Origin: Hymenobacter cavernae
GTDB taxonomy: Bacteria; Bacteroidota; Bacteroidia; Cytophagales; Hymenobacteraceae
Reading direction: 5' to 3'
NCBI RefSeq assembly: GCF_014641455.1
Contig: NZ_BMHT01000005.1
Coordinates: forward strand, 375,357 to 439,356
DNA: 64,000 nt
Position numbers and translations under genes: made by a program. Below, one piece after another: positions 34,939 through 42,672 of the stretch; within the stretch, counting starts at the first letter, position 1, and each line of letters begins with the position of its first letter. The notes beneath the pieces are model-generated. The model was not told the origin of the DNA. It searched no databases and saw only the letters and a program-made list of their open reading frames with translations.

Positions 34939-35388
34939 ATGGCAGATTCGCCTACCAAAAACACCGTTAAGTATTATCCGCTGCACCACTTTATTCTACT
35001 GCCGGCGGCGCTCATCATGGTTGTCTACACTGTGCGGCGCTACCTGGCCGTGGCCGGCGACGACTCAGAGGTGTCGCGTTTGTGGTTCTGCGTTATGGCA
35101 CTCGCAGTCATTGTGTTTCTTGGTTTGGTTATGCTGCGCCAGCACTATGCCCTGACGCTCCAGAACCGGCTTATCCGGCTGGAAGTACGGCAGCGCTACT
35201 TCGAGGTGACCGGCAAGAGCCTGCGCCCGCTGGAAGACCAGCTCACCCTAGGTCAGATTTTCTCCCTGCGCTTCGCCGGCGACCAAGAGCTCCCTAGCTT
35301 AGTGCAGGCGGCCATTCAGGAGAAATTGCCGCCCAAGGACATTCAGGCACGTATTCAGGATTTTCACTTCGACACGATGCGCGTCTGA
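34939..35388 (+). CDS. DUF6526 family membrane protein
   Basis: The 149-residue protein has two membrane helices (about residues 18-38 and 52-72) near its N-terminus. A cytoplasmic helical part follows, with NRLIRLEVRQRYFEVTGKSL and LRFAGDQELPSLVQAA. These match the DUF6526 family as I recall it in Bacteroidota. The family has no assigned function. It starts 27 bp after the terminator and is followed by a leaderless-looking YciI gene. Confidence 0.75.
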   Translation: MADSPTKNTVKYYPLHHFILLPAALIMVVYTVRRYLAVAGDDSEVSRLWFCVMALAVIVFLGLVMLRQHYALTLQNRLIRLEVRQRYFEVTGKSLRPLEDQLTLGQIFSLRFAGDQELPSLVQAAIQEKLPPKDIQARIQDFHFDTMRV

Positions 35389-35393
35389 ACCTG

Positions 35394-35401
35394 TACCTTT
35401 G
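35394..35401 (+). promoter_or_regulatory. -7 box immediately before the YciI gene
   Basis: TACCTTTG matches TAnnTTTG and ends only five bases before the ATG at 35407. Transcription would therefore begin at or very near the start codon, giving a leaderless or nearly leaderless mRNA. No ideal -33 TTTG is found at 19-21 bp. Confidence 0.5.
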
Positions 35402-35406
35402 CGGGC

Positions 35407-35694
35407 ATGTTTCTGCTTGTACTTACGTATTCCAAACCGCTGGAGGAAGTTGAACCGCTTATGGCGGCGCACATGGCCTGGGTCGACGCCCAGTACCAAA
35501 ACGGCACCTTTCTGGCTTCCGGGCGGCGCGTGCCCCGCACCGGCGGCATCATCCTCGCCCGCGCCACCGACCTAGGTAGCCTGGAAGCACTGGCCGCCAC
35601 CGATCCTTTCCTGGAAGCAGGCGTGGCGCAGTACGATATTATCGAATTCACTTTGTCGCGCACGGCGCTTGGCTTTGAGAGCCTGCTCAGCTAG
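35407..35694 (+). CDS. YciI-like (YCII-related) protein
   Basis: A 95-residue ferredoxin-like-fold protein. The YCII pattern is visible: MFLLVLTYSKPLEEVEPLMA, the conserved His at AAHMAWVDAQYQNG, then TGGIILARA and DPFLEAGVAQYDIIEF. The family contains putative small enzymes with a His-Asp pair, with no known substrate here. A -7 box lies directly before the start. Confidence 0.85.
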   Translation: MFLLVLTYSKPLEEVEPLMAAHMAWVDAQYQNGTFLASGRRVPRTGGIILARATDLGSLEALAATDPFLEAGVAQYDIIEFTLSRTALGFESLLS

Positions 35695-35727
35695 CATTGT
35701 TTTGCGCGTTTTCTTATTTTCAGCTTA

Positions 35728-36030
35728 ATGATTCTCTACAACGTAACCAGTAGCATCGACCCGGAAATTGCCGACGAGTGGGTCACGTACATGCGCGACG
35801 TGCACTTGCCGGATGTAATGGCCACGGGGTTTTTCCTAAGAAGTCAGTTGTGCCGCCTGCTCAACGAGGAAGAAGGCGGCGTCACCTACGCCGCGCAATA
35901 TTATTGCCTTGACTTAGAGCAGCTTGAAGATTACCAGAACCTCTTCGATCCTGGCTTAAGTGCCAACCTAACGACGCGCTTTCCAGGTCAGTACGTGTCG
36001 TTTAGCACCGTGCTGGAAGTAGTCGATTAA
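35728..36030 (+). CDS. DUF4286 family protein
   Basis: A 100-residue soluble protein starting MILYNVTSSIDPEIADEWVT, with WVTYMRDVHLPDVMATGFF and YAAQYYCLDLEQLEDYQNLF. These match the DUF4286 family, a small dimeric alpha-beta (ABM-like) fold common in Bacteroidota. The function is unknown. It follows the YciI gene by 33 bp and precedes a strong terminator, so the two may form one transcript. Confidence 0.8.
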   Translation: MILYNVTSSIDPEIADEWVTYMRDVHLPDVMATGFFLRSQLCRLLNEEEGGVTYAAQYYCLDLEQLEDYQNLFDPGLSANLTTRFPGQYVSFSTVLEVVD

Positions 36031-36051
36031 TCATCTCTCGCTACCTAGGTT

Positions 36052-36110
36052 GCAAACAGAAACGCCAGGCTGAATGAGCTTCAGCCTGGCGTTTCTGTTT
36101 GCAATTTTTT
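36052..36110. terminator. Strong bidirectional terminator
   Basis: A perfect 23-bp stem (36052-36074 with 36080-36102) over a 5-base loop is followed by TTTTTT at 36105-36110. It separates the convergent DUF4286 and GNAT genes. An ACCTAGGT octamer at 36043 directly precedes the stem. Confidence 0.92.
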
Positions 36111-36114
36111 GCTT

Positions 36115-36609
36115 TTACAGGCTCTGCACCGCTTCATTGCAGCTATAAGCGGCTAGCTGTTCGCTGGTCAGGTTGCCGTTGTGCCACTCGGGGTCGAGGT
36201 TGGCACCAATCTTTTTGTAGAAGCCAATAGCAGGCTCGTTCCACTCCAGCACTTGCCACTTCATGCGGTTGGCACCCGTCGTACGCGCCTCGTGCACCAC
36301 GGCATCAAAGAGTAGCTTGCCGAGGCCGGTGCCGCGGGCAGCTTCCGTCACGACTAAGTCTTCGAGGTAGAGCATGCGGCCTTTCCAGGTAGAATAAGCG
36401 GTGTAATACAGCGCAATACCTAGGATGGTACCGCTCTCATCTTCAGCCACAAAGAACTTGAAAATGGGGTCCGGGCCGAAGCCGTCGCGCTGCATGTCGG
36501 CCAACGTGTTGGTGACTTCCTGCGGAGCGCGCTCAAACTCAGCCAGCTCCTGAATGAGACCTAGCACCTGGGGTAAATCGGCTTCAACGCCGCGACGAAT
36601 CGTTGTCAT
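36115..36609 (-). CDS. GNAT family N-acetyltransferase
   Basis: A 164-residue acetyl-CoA-dependent acetyltransferase resembling the spermidine/diamine acetyltransferase group. The N-terminal RRGVEADLPQVLGLIQELAE and the strand LYLEDLVVTEAARGTGLGKL contain the acetyl-CoA pyrophosphate loop (RGTGLGK). WQVLEWNEPAIGFYKKIGA is the typical C-terminal motif. The substrate is not determined by sequence. Confidence 0.9.
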   Translation of the reverse strand: MTTIRRGVEADLPQVLGLIQELAEFERAPQEVTNTLADMQRDGFGPDPIFKFFVAEDESGTILGIALYYTAYSTWKGRMLYLEDLVVTEAARGTGLGKLLFDAVVHEARTTGANRMKWQVLEWNEPAIGFYKKIGANLDPEWHNGNLTSEQLAAYSCNEAVQSL

Positions 36610-36752
36610 CGATGATCATTGAGCAGTTAACAATGATGAATGAGCAATTTTAGGTAACCGAATACGCTGATCAGAATTACCTGAAACGAACAATGAGCAA
36701 CGCCGCGAACGGTAATTGCTCATTGTTCATTACTAATTGCTCATTTCACAAG
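36610..36752. repeat. Degenerate inverted repeat between GNAT and a lipoprotein gene
   Basis: The gap is built from an ATTGCTCATT / AATGAGCAAT word. The left side reads ATCATTGAGCAGTTAACAAT and the right side TTGCTCATTGTTCATTACTA, then TTGCTCATTT. The two sides pair as a long imperfect hairpin around 36680. It has the same architecture as the gaps at 2925, 24747, 31895 and 54792 but a different word. Confidence 0.65.
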
Positions 36753-36983
36753 CTACATCTGCGGCTGCATTTGCTTGATGTCCTGGGTGGCATTCACCGC
36801 GTTGATTTCGCGCGGTACGTTGGTATCAGGCTTGCCGCCGGTCGTATCGGCTTTGGCCGGAATAGGAGGCAACGGCCGCGTAGCTACGTCCTCATCTTTG
36901 TTAACATCAGGACCGCCGCACGACGACAAGGACAGCGTTAGAGAAGCAGCGGCGAGCAGACCGAGCAGAAGCGTTTTCTTCAT
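36753..36983 (-). CDS. Small lipoprotein
   Basis: The start at 36983 gives MKKTLLLGLLAAASLTLSLS followed by SCGG, a clear lipobox. An ATG 42 bp further up adds a poor leader. The mature 50 residues are Pro/Asp/Lys-rich and probably disordered (RPLPPIPAKADTTGGKPDTN). The function is unknown. Confidence 0.7.
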   Translation of the reverse strand: MKKTLLLGLLAAASLTLSLSSCGGPDVNKDEDVATRPLPPIPAKADTTGGKPDTNVPREINAVNATQDIKQMQPQM

Positions 36984-37130
36984 AAGTAAGCCGAAATAAA
37001 CGGGCATTGGAGTTTCGAGCCGCAAGATACAAAGCAGGCTTCGAAAGAGTTGTACGGGTTCCCTTGTTGTTTTAGCTGTCTTTTCGCGGGCAATTTTACC
37101 CTAACCAGGTGACCTAGGTCAGGAAATCTC

Positions 37131-39347
37131 TTACTTGCCGTACGGATTCAGTCCCATATTATAGTAGGCAAAAGCCCACACATCGGCCCATTCCTGAATC
37201 TGAAGCGCAGTGCTTTTACCCGCGCCGTGGCCTGCATTCACATCCACGCGGATGAGCTGCGGGTACGGACCAGCGTTTTTCTCCTGAAGCGTAGCGGCAA
37301 ATTTGAACGAGTGCGCCGGCACAACCCGGTCGTCGTGGTCGGCGGTGGTAATCATGGTAGCGGGGTAGATCGTACCAGCTTTCAGGTTATGCAGAGGCGA
37401 GAACCGGTAGAGGTTCTGAAACTGGTTGTAGTTATCGGAGGTGCCGTATTCGGGCGCCCAGTTCCAACCGATGGTGAACTTCTGGTAGCGCAGCATGTCC
37501 ATCACGCCCACGGCCGGGAAGGCCACGTGAGCTAGGTCGGGGCGCTGGGTCATGATGGCACCTACCAGCAAGCCGCCGTTGGAGCCGCCCGCAATGGCGA
37601 GACGGTTGGGGTTGGTGTATTCCTGCACCGTGAGGTACTCGGCGGCGGCAATAAAGTCGTCGAACACATTCTGCTTGTGCGGCGTCATGCCGGCTTTGTG
37701 CCACTCTTCACCGTACTCGCCCCCGCCGCGCAGGTTCGGAATAGCTAGGATGCCGCCATTTTCCAGCCACAGCATACGCGCCACACTGAAGCCCGGCGTC
37801 AACGACACATTGAAGCCACCATAAGCATAGAGGTAGGTTGGGTTCTGGCCGGTCAGCTTCACGCCTTTCTTCCGCACAATGAACATCGGAATCTTCGTGC
37901 CGTCTTTGCTAGCGAAGAACACCTGCGTAGTTGCATAGTCGTCTGGGTTCACATCAACTTTCGGAGCCCTGAACACGGTGCTGATGTTCGAAGTTAGGTC
38001 GTACTTGTAAATGGTGGTCGGGTACGTGAATGAGGTAAAGGCGTAGTACACCGTCTTGGCATCGTGCCGCCCGCCGAAGCCGGCAGCCGTGCCGATGGCC
38101 GGCAGTTCTACATCGTGCAGGAACTTGCCTTTCTCATCGTACACCTTCACCAGCGAGCTAGCATCTTTCAAGTAGTTGGCAATCAGCTTCCCTCCTACCT
38201 GGCTTACGCCCTCCAGCGTGTTTTCCGACTCTGGTAGAATCGTCTTCCAGTTCTTTTCCTGCGGCTTCTTGGGGTCGATGGCCACGAGGCGGTAGCGCGG
38301 GGCTTTGTAGTTGGTCATCACCAAGAGCTGTCCGCCCACGTTGCCGACTACGGAGTTATTGTGTTCGTAGCTGGTGATGAGCGGCGTGAAGCTGTGTTCC
38401 TGCTTCGGGTCGGTGAGGTCGCGCACCGAGAGGCGGTTGCCGTCGTTTTTGCCGTCGGTGAGGTAGAGCACCAAGAAGCGTTCGTCTTCTGTGGCGCCCG
38501 CCATCCGAAAACCGAGGGGCATCTTCTTGTCTTCGTACACTAGCTTGTCGGCACTCTGGGCAGTACCTAGCTTGTGGTAGTAGACTTTGTGAAACTCATT
38601 CTTACCGGCCAGGCTATGCTCGCCCTTCTTCGGGGCATCGTAGCGGCTGTAGAAAAATCCGTCTTTGTACCACGAAGCGCCCGACACTTTCACCCAATTC
38701 AGCTCATCTTTCAACGGCTGACGGGTTTTGAGGTCGAGCACTTTTAGCTGGTGCCAATCGGAACCGCCGCCGCTGGTGGCGTAGGCTAGGTAGCGGTGGT
38801 CGTTGGAGAAATAGGTGCCCGCCAACGCCGTCGTGCCATCGGCCGAAAACTTGTTGGGATCGAGCAGCACTTCGGGCTGGGCGCCGTCGGTGTTCGGCTG
38901 CACGTACAGCACGGCTTGGTTTTGCAGGCCGTCATTTTTGGAGAAGTACAACTGATTCCCTTCTTGTTGGGGCACGCTGTAGCGCTCGTAGTTCCATATC
39001 TTGGTGAGCCGGTCGCGAATCTGATTGCGGAACGGAATCTTCTCTAGGTAACCGAAAGTCACCTTGTTTTCGGCTTCCACCCACGCCTTGGTTTCGGGGG
39101 AATCGGGGTCTTCAAGCCAGCGGTACGGATCGGCAACGGGAGTACCAAAGTAGTCATCGACTACATCAACTTTATGAGCTTGTGGGTATTGCACAGTAAA
39201 ACGGGGTAAGTCGGCGCCGTTGCGGCGAGCCGAGAAAGTAGAACGGTTGCCAGCAGCACTGGTTTCATGTTCGGCTTCAGAAGCAGCAGAACGACAAGAA
39301 GCTGTTAGTGCCGTTAGCGCTAGTAAAGCAAGTGAGAGGTTGCGCAT
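37131..39347 (-). CDS. Prolyl oligopeptidase, family S9A, predicted lipoprotein
   Basis: This serine peptidase cleaves proline-containing peptides. The 738 residues start with a signal peptide ending in LTASC, a lipobox, so the enzyme is probably membrane-anchored outside the cytoplasm. A seven-bladed beta-propeller covers about residues 90-480. The alpha/beta-hydrolase domain has Ser in AIAGGSNGGLLVGAIM (about 585), Asp in DHDDRVVPAHSF (about 667) and His in AGHGAGKST (about 709). It is a clear paralogue of the gene at 58935, which has a plain signal peptide rather than a lipobox. Confidence 0.94.
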   Translation of the reverse strand: MRNLSLALLALTALTASCRSAASEAEHETSAAGNRSTFSARRNGADLPRFTVQYPQAHKVDVVDDYFGTPVADPYRWLEDPDSPETKAWVEAENKVTFGYLEKIPFRNQIRDRLTKIWNYERYSVPQQEGNQLYFSKNDGLQNQAVLYVQPNTDGAQPEVLLDPNKFSADGTTALAGTYFSNDHRYLAYATSGGGSDWHQLKVLDLKTRQPLKDELNWVKVSGASWYKDGFFYSRYDAPKKGEHSLAGKNEFHKVYYHKLGTAQSADKLVYEDKKMPLGFRMAGATEDERFLVLYLTDGKNDGNRLSVRDLTDPKQEHSFTPLITSYEHNNSVVGNVGGQLLVMTNYKAPRYRLVAIDPKKPQEKNWKTILPESENTLEGVSQVGGKLIANYLKDASSLVKVYDEKGKFLHDVELPAIGTAAGFGGRHDAKTVYYAFTSFTYPTTIYKYDLTSNISTVFRAPKVDVNPDDYATTQVFFASKDGTKIPMFIVRKKGVKLTGQNPTYLYAYGGFNVSLTPGFSVARMLWLENGGILAIPNLRGGGEYGEEWHKAGMTPHKQNVFDDFIAAAEYLTVQEYTNPNRLAIAGGSNGGLLVGAIMTQRPDLAHVAFPAVGVMDMLRYQKFTIGWNWAPEYGTSDNYNQFQNLYRFSPLHNLKAGTIYPATMITTADHDDRVVPAHSFKFAATLQEKNAGPYPQLIRVDVNAGHGAGKSTALQIQEWADVWAFAYYNMGLNPYGK

Positions 39348-39662
39348 AGGAGATTAGGTGGGAGCAGAGAACAGCGAAGATATGCGCTGGTCACTATACA
39401 TCCGGTGTACCCTGCGGAATGTTTAGCAAGCAAGGTTATTCAACCTAGCTTCCGTGCTCACCCTCGTGCAGCTTGCGGCTTATGCTTCACTTTGGAAGCT
39501 AGGTAATCTCGCCTGCTGGTCCGACGCCCTAGGCGTCCGACCGGTTGCCGTTGAACGAGCTATCAGCGCAATGACCACGCATCTAGCTTGTGCAAACATT
39601 CATAAGCGACAACCGGTCGGATGCCTAGGGCGTCGGACCGGCAGGCATCTTCTTAACAACTT
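39348..39662. other. 315-bp intergenic region with a MITE-like inverted repeat
   Basis: Between the peptidase start and the MotB-like stop, the only structure seen is the 37-bp inverted repeat described separately at 39511-39646. The rest holds two CTAGGT sites (near 39500 and 39445). No gene or clear promoter is called. Confidence 0.6.
39511..39646. repeat. 37-bp inverted repeat, 136-bp MITE-like element
   Basis: The arm 39511-39547 (GCCTGCTGGTCCGACGCCCT and on) and the reverse complement of 39610-39646 agree at 35 of 37 positions. A 62-bp spacer separates them. Each arm contains its own short palindrome GCCTAGGC-like core. The spacer carries no gene. The length and termini fit a small non-autonomous element or an intergenic hairpin, but no target duplication was identified. 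Confidence 0.65.
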
Positions 39663-40343
39663 CTATTTACTGCTCATCCGGCCTACTTTCGGGATTACCT
39701 GAATTAAAAACCGCTTATTCTGCCCCTCTCGAACGCCCGAGTAGCGCCCGGTTCCGAAGAAGCCGCTGCCACCGATAATCAATTCGATGCCACGATCTTG
39801 CGTGAAGTCGAGGTTATTTTGCTTCCACAGGTTCAGCAGGTTCAAAGCGCGGCGGTAGCTGAGCTGGTAGGTAGCTTGCTGTTCGTAGTCGTTGCGCGGG
39901 TCGCCTTGCGGATAGCGGGCTGCCATACCTTCCACAATCACGAGATAGCGCACCGGCTGATCGGTTTTGATGTTTTTGAGCACTGTGCGTAGTCGGCGGC
40001 CAGCTTGCAGTAGCGCCGGCTTGTAGGCGTCTTGGATTTCGTCACGGCCCGACTTAAACTGCACGGGCACGAGTAATTCGTGGCGCTCGTTGGCGGGGTC
40101 GTATTTGAAGTACTTGCCTTCGAGTTGCTGCAAGGACCGCCGAATTTTGGTGATCTGCTCCAGTTCAGCGGCTTTCACTTTCAATTCACCGTTGGCTCGT
40201 TTCAGCTCCCCTTCTCTATCCTTGAACAGCTTGAAGCTGTACACAAACAGCACCAACATCACCACAAACAGCGACGTCATCAGGTCCACATAGCTAGGCC
40301 AAAAGAAGTCGGAGGATTCGCGGCTGTTCGTGGAGTTGTTCAT
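39663..40343 (-). CDS. MotB/OmpA-like stator protein
   Basis: The 226 residues have one N-terminal membrane helix, PSYVDLMTSLFVVMLVLFVY. Asp20 sits where the proton-carrying aspartate of MotB lies (compare the MotB pattern YADFMTA). A coiled coil (about 40-75) leads to a periplasmic OmpA-like domain with VPVQFKSGRDEIQDAYKPAL and VIVEGMAARYPQGDPR. The last part, RRALNLLNLWKQNNLDF, is the usual OmpA helix. With the MotA-like gene just upstream in the cluster it should form a proton channel of the MotAB/ZorAB/ExbBD class. Because ZorB and other OmpA proteins share these features, partner genes are needed to decide the system. Confidence 0.85.
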   Translation of the reverse strand: MNNSTNSRESSDFFWPSYVDLMTSLFVVMLVLFVYSFKLFKDREGELKRANGELKVKAAELEQITKIRRSLQQLEGKYFKYDPANERHELLVPVQFKSGRDEIQDAYKPALLQAGRRLRTVLKNIKTDQPVRYLVIVEGMAARYPQGDPRNDYEQQATYQLSYRRALNLLNLWKQNNLDFTQDRGIELIIGGSGFFGTGRYSGVREGQNKRFLIQVIPKVGRMSSK

Positions 40344-40355
40344 AAAATCTAAATA

Positions 40356-40571
40356 TCAAAACCCTGAACGATCATCCTCTATCATCAATATCAGTCCCCA
40401 AGCCATCAACATAGGTACCATAACTATTATTAGAAACAGAGTAAATCGAAGCAGCAGAAGCAACCAGCTCTGCTGTTGCGGCCTAACAAGCAGAAAGAAA
40501 TAGCCTAATGATACAGCTGCGCTGTAGAGCAATGCCCATCCACCAAAAAAGAGAATATTTGAGGTAAACAT
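40356..40571 (-). CDS. Small two-helix membrane protein
   Basis: The ATG at 40571 gives a 71-residue protein that is almost entirely hydrophobic, with helices at about residues 5-25 and 36-60. A TTG at 40661 would add 30 polar residues but would overlap the divergent gene. Base composition is more AT-rich than the neighbouring cytoskeletal genes. It lies between the MotB-like and MotA-like genes. The function is unknown. Confidence 0.5.
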   Translation of the reverse strand: MFTSNILFFGGWALLYSAAVSLGYFFLLVRPQQQSWLLLLLRFTLFLIIVMVPMLMAWGLILMIEDDRSGF

Positions 40572-40608
40572 TTCAAAATATTTATTCGCAACATTATCGA
40601 CTTTGTAT

Positions 40609-40911
40609 ATGTCCGCCAAAGACGAAAAACAGAAACGTAAAGCCCTCCTAAATTCATTCAAGCAGCAACAGCGTGACGAAAAGCTAGCCGGCTTGCCTTT
40701 ACCTTTAACAGAGTTGAAAGCTTTGTTCGATTACCTGGACGAGGAACTTAGTGAAACGGACTGCGGTGACACGCTTCGACTGACAAAACAGTTTCTACAG
40801 GAGCGCAATCTGCCAGTAGCAACCGTCACAGAATGGCTCGGTAATCATGGCGGTTATTGTGACTGCGAGGTTTTAGCAAATGTTGAAGAGAAGTTTGAGG
40901 ACATTCTGTAG
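40609..40911 (+). CDS. DUF2695 domain protein
   Basis: A 100-residue soluble protein that reads against the surrounding cluster. The conserved C-terminal block is clear: LFDYLDEELSETDCGDTLRL, then TKQFLQERNLPVATVTEWLG and NHGGYCDCEVLANVE. The start at 40609 is chosen over a TTG six bases earlier. It is divergent from the small membrane gene with a 37-bp gap. The cysteines of DCGD and CDCE could bind metal. No function is known. Confidence 0.85.
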   Translation: MSAKDEKQKRKALLNSFKQQQRDEKLAGLPLPLTELKALFDYLDEELSETDCGDTLRLTKQFLQERNLPVATVTEWLGNHGGYCDCEVLANVEEKFEDIL

Positions 40912-40931
40912 CGCGGACTACAGAGTCCGCG

Positions 40932-42392
40932 CTACTGTGGCTTCACGCCGCCAAACACGCTGTCCATCGCGCGCTGCAATCGGTTCTTGGCAGTGGCTTT
41001 CACCAGTATCTTGTTCAAATCACCTAGCTCCGTCAACACCTTGGCCTGAATCTGAGAGTCGAGTTCGATCTTGCGGAGTAACTCGCGCTGGGTGGCTGTC
41101 ACGTCGCGAGCAAGGGCTTGCTGGCTCGCTTCCACGTTTTTGAGCGGGTCGAGCTGGCGCATAATGCGCTCGAACACGTTGTCGTTGTTGAGTTTTTGGA
41201 AGTACTGACCCCACTTCTCGTAGGCTTGCTGGGCGTCGCGCTCATGGAATTGCAGGCGCTTCTGCATGAGGTCAGTGAGCGAGAGGCTAGCTTGGTCGAA
41301 GTACTGCTCGGTGCGGGAACGGAGCGCATCCATTTCCTTCTGGTGGCGCTGGAAGAAGTCGAGCTGGTGCTGAATGATGTTATCGTTTTTGCCGATGTAC
41401 TGACCTAGGTCGTTGATGCCTTTTTCAAAGCCACGCAGTCGGTCCAAGATGCTGTTCACGCTTTGTGCCGAGTGGTAGCCCGCTTCCAGCATCTGATTCA
41501 GCTTCTGCTGATATCCCGTGAACTGCCCAAATAGATCAGCCGACTCACGCACCTTCTCAAACACCGCGATATTGGCCTTTGCCATCTGGTCGTAGCCGAT
41601 CTTATCTAATGCTTCTAGAAAGCGACTTTGCACCCGAATGTTGTCGGTGAGCTTGTCCATGATGGGCTCAAACAGCGTCACTTTACCCACAAAATCCTGG
41701 TTGAACGCATCCAGTACCGACTTCAGATTGCTCAGGCTGCCGGCCATGTCGCTGTGCAGAATGGGCAGCAACCTAGCTTGCAGGAAGGTGTAGTAACTGT
41801 TTTGCAGCACATCGAGCTGTTGGCGGGCACTACGCAGCAGACCGTTACCGAGCAGCGTGAGCAGCAGCCCCACGAAGCTGCCCGTCATGGCAATGAGCAC
41901 GCCGGTGAGGAAGGGCGTCAAGGCGTTATCGTCGGAGACGCCGTTGCGGGCGATTCCTACCAGACCTAGGATCACACCCAAGAACGTGCCGAGCAGACCC
42001 AGGTAGAGCGGCGTAGCTACGTCGGCCTGCGCTTCGTTGGCTACTACTTGGCTCTGGCGCTCGGCAATGTCTTTCAGGATGTTGAAGTCGGCCGCGGCGC
42101 CTTTGTTGTGGCGCAGGTAGGCATTGGTGTCTAGTAGAATGTCTTGGAAGTCTTTCGACGTGGCATCGGCCCGGATGATGTCGGCGGGGAAAGCATCGGC
42201 GGGCGCATCGGCGGCGTAGTCGGGCATGTCGAGCCCAGCCGGCGTCACGAGCCGCCGCTCCACGCGCAGTTGTTCTTTGGGCGGGTAAAGCTGCGCTAGT
42301 CGCTGCGAGCGGGCACGAGTTTGCAGAAACGTGCGAATCTGCAAGCCCACTACCACTACTACAACTAAAACTTCAAGGATGATTTCGAACAT
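40932..42392 (-). CDS. MotA/TolQ/ExbB-like proton-channel protein with long cytoplasmic tail
   Basis: The 486-residue protein starts at 42392 with the helix MFEIILEVLVVVVVVGLQIR. The upstream ATG at 42440 adds a non-family leader. A pair of channel helices at about residues 150-205 reads YLGLLGTFLGVILGLVG and FLTGVLIAMTGSFVGLLLTL, close to the MotA/TolQ helix 3-4 pattern. The remaining 270 residues are helical and coiled-coil-like and end in a polar tail, longer than in MotA or TolQ and reminiscent of ZorA. The tail would reach into the cytoplasm and could contact the actin-like or tubulin-like proteins encoded next door. Confidence 0.85.
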   Translation of the reverse strand: MFEIILEVLVVVVVVGLQIRTFLQTRARSQRLAQLYPPKEQLRVERRLVTPAGLDMPDYAADAPADAFPADIIRADATSKDFQDILLDTNAYLRHNKGAAADFNILKDIAERQSQVVANEAQADVATPLYLGLLGTFLGVILGLVGIARNGVSDDNALTPFLTGVLIAMTGSFVGLLLTLLGNGLLRSARQQLDVLQNSYYTFLQARLLPILHSDMAGSLSNLKSVLDAFNQDFVGKVTLFEPIMDKLTDNIRVQSRFLEALDKIGYDQMAKANIAVFEKVRESADLFGQFTGYQQKLNQMLEAGYHSAQSVNSILDRLRGFEKGINDLGQYIGKNDNIIQHQLDFFQRHQKEMDALRSRTEQYFDQASLSLTDLMQKRLQFHERDAQQAYEKWGQYFQKLNNDNVFERIMRQLDPLKNVEASQQALARDVTATQRELLRKIELDSQIQAKVLTELGDLNKILVKATAKNRLQRAMDSVFGGVKPQ

Positions 42393-42445
42393 AGAACTGC
42401 TGACTGAATAGCTAAAGCTACAGCTAAAAGTTAGGCCCAAAGCTA

Positions 42446-42650
42446 AAAAGCTAGCTCCCCTCCTTCTTTCAAAGAGGGGCTAAGGGTGGTTCAGCTAGAG
42501 CTAGCAAGCTACATACTAAAAAAGCTCCCCTCCTTTTTTCAAGGAGGGGCTAGAGGTGGTCCTTTGTCGTTGAACAAAGACTAGCGCTAGTTTTCTAGTA
42601 CTAATTGGACCACCCCCAGCCCCTCCTTGAAAAAAGGAGAGGAGCTTTTT
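42446..42650. repeat. Three copies of a CCCCTCCTT...AAGGAGGGG palindromic unit
   Basis: Copies at 42446-42495 and 42518-42562 are direct and the copy at 42607-42650 is inverted. Each has an AAAAGCTCCCCTCC head, a TTTTTTCAAGGAGGGGC hairpin and a TAGAGGTGGTCC tail. Copies two and three face each other and could form a 130-base stem-loop. The unit resembles a palindrome family I have seen widely in Bacteroidota intergenic regions. It separates the MotA-like gene from the Pro/Ala-rich membrane protein. Confidence 0.75.
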
Positions 42651-42672
42651 GTTATAACTCTAATTTTCTTGG

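Noticed and set aside
39663..42392. Zorya defence system
   Set aside because: The stator pair resembles ZorA and ZorB, but no ZorC, ZorD helicase or ZorE nuclease is encoded nearby. The neighbours are cytoskeletal NTPases, so I do not call Zorya.
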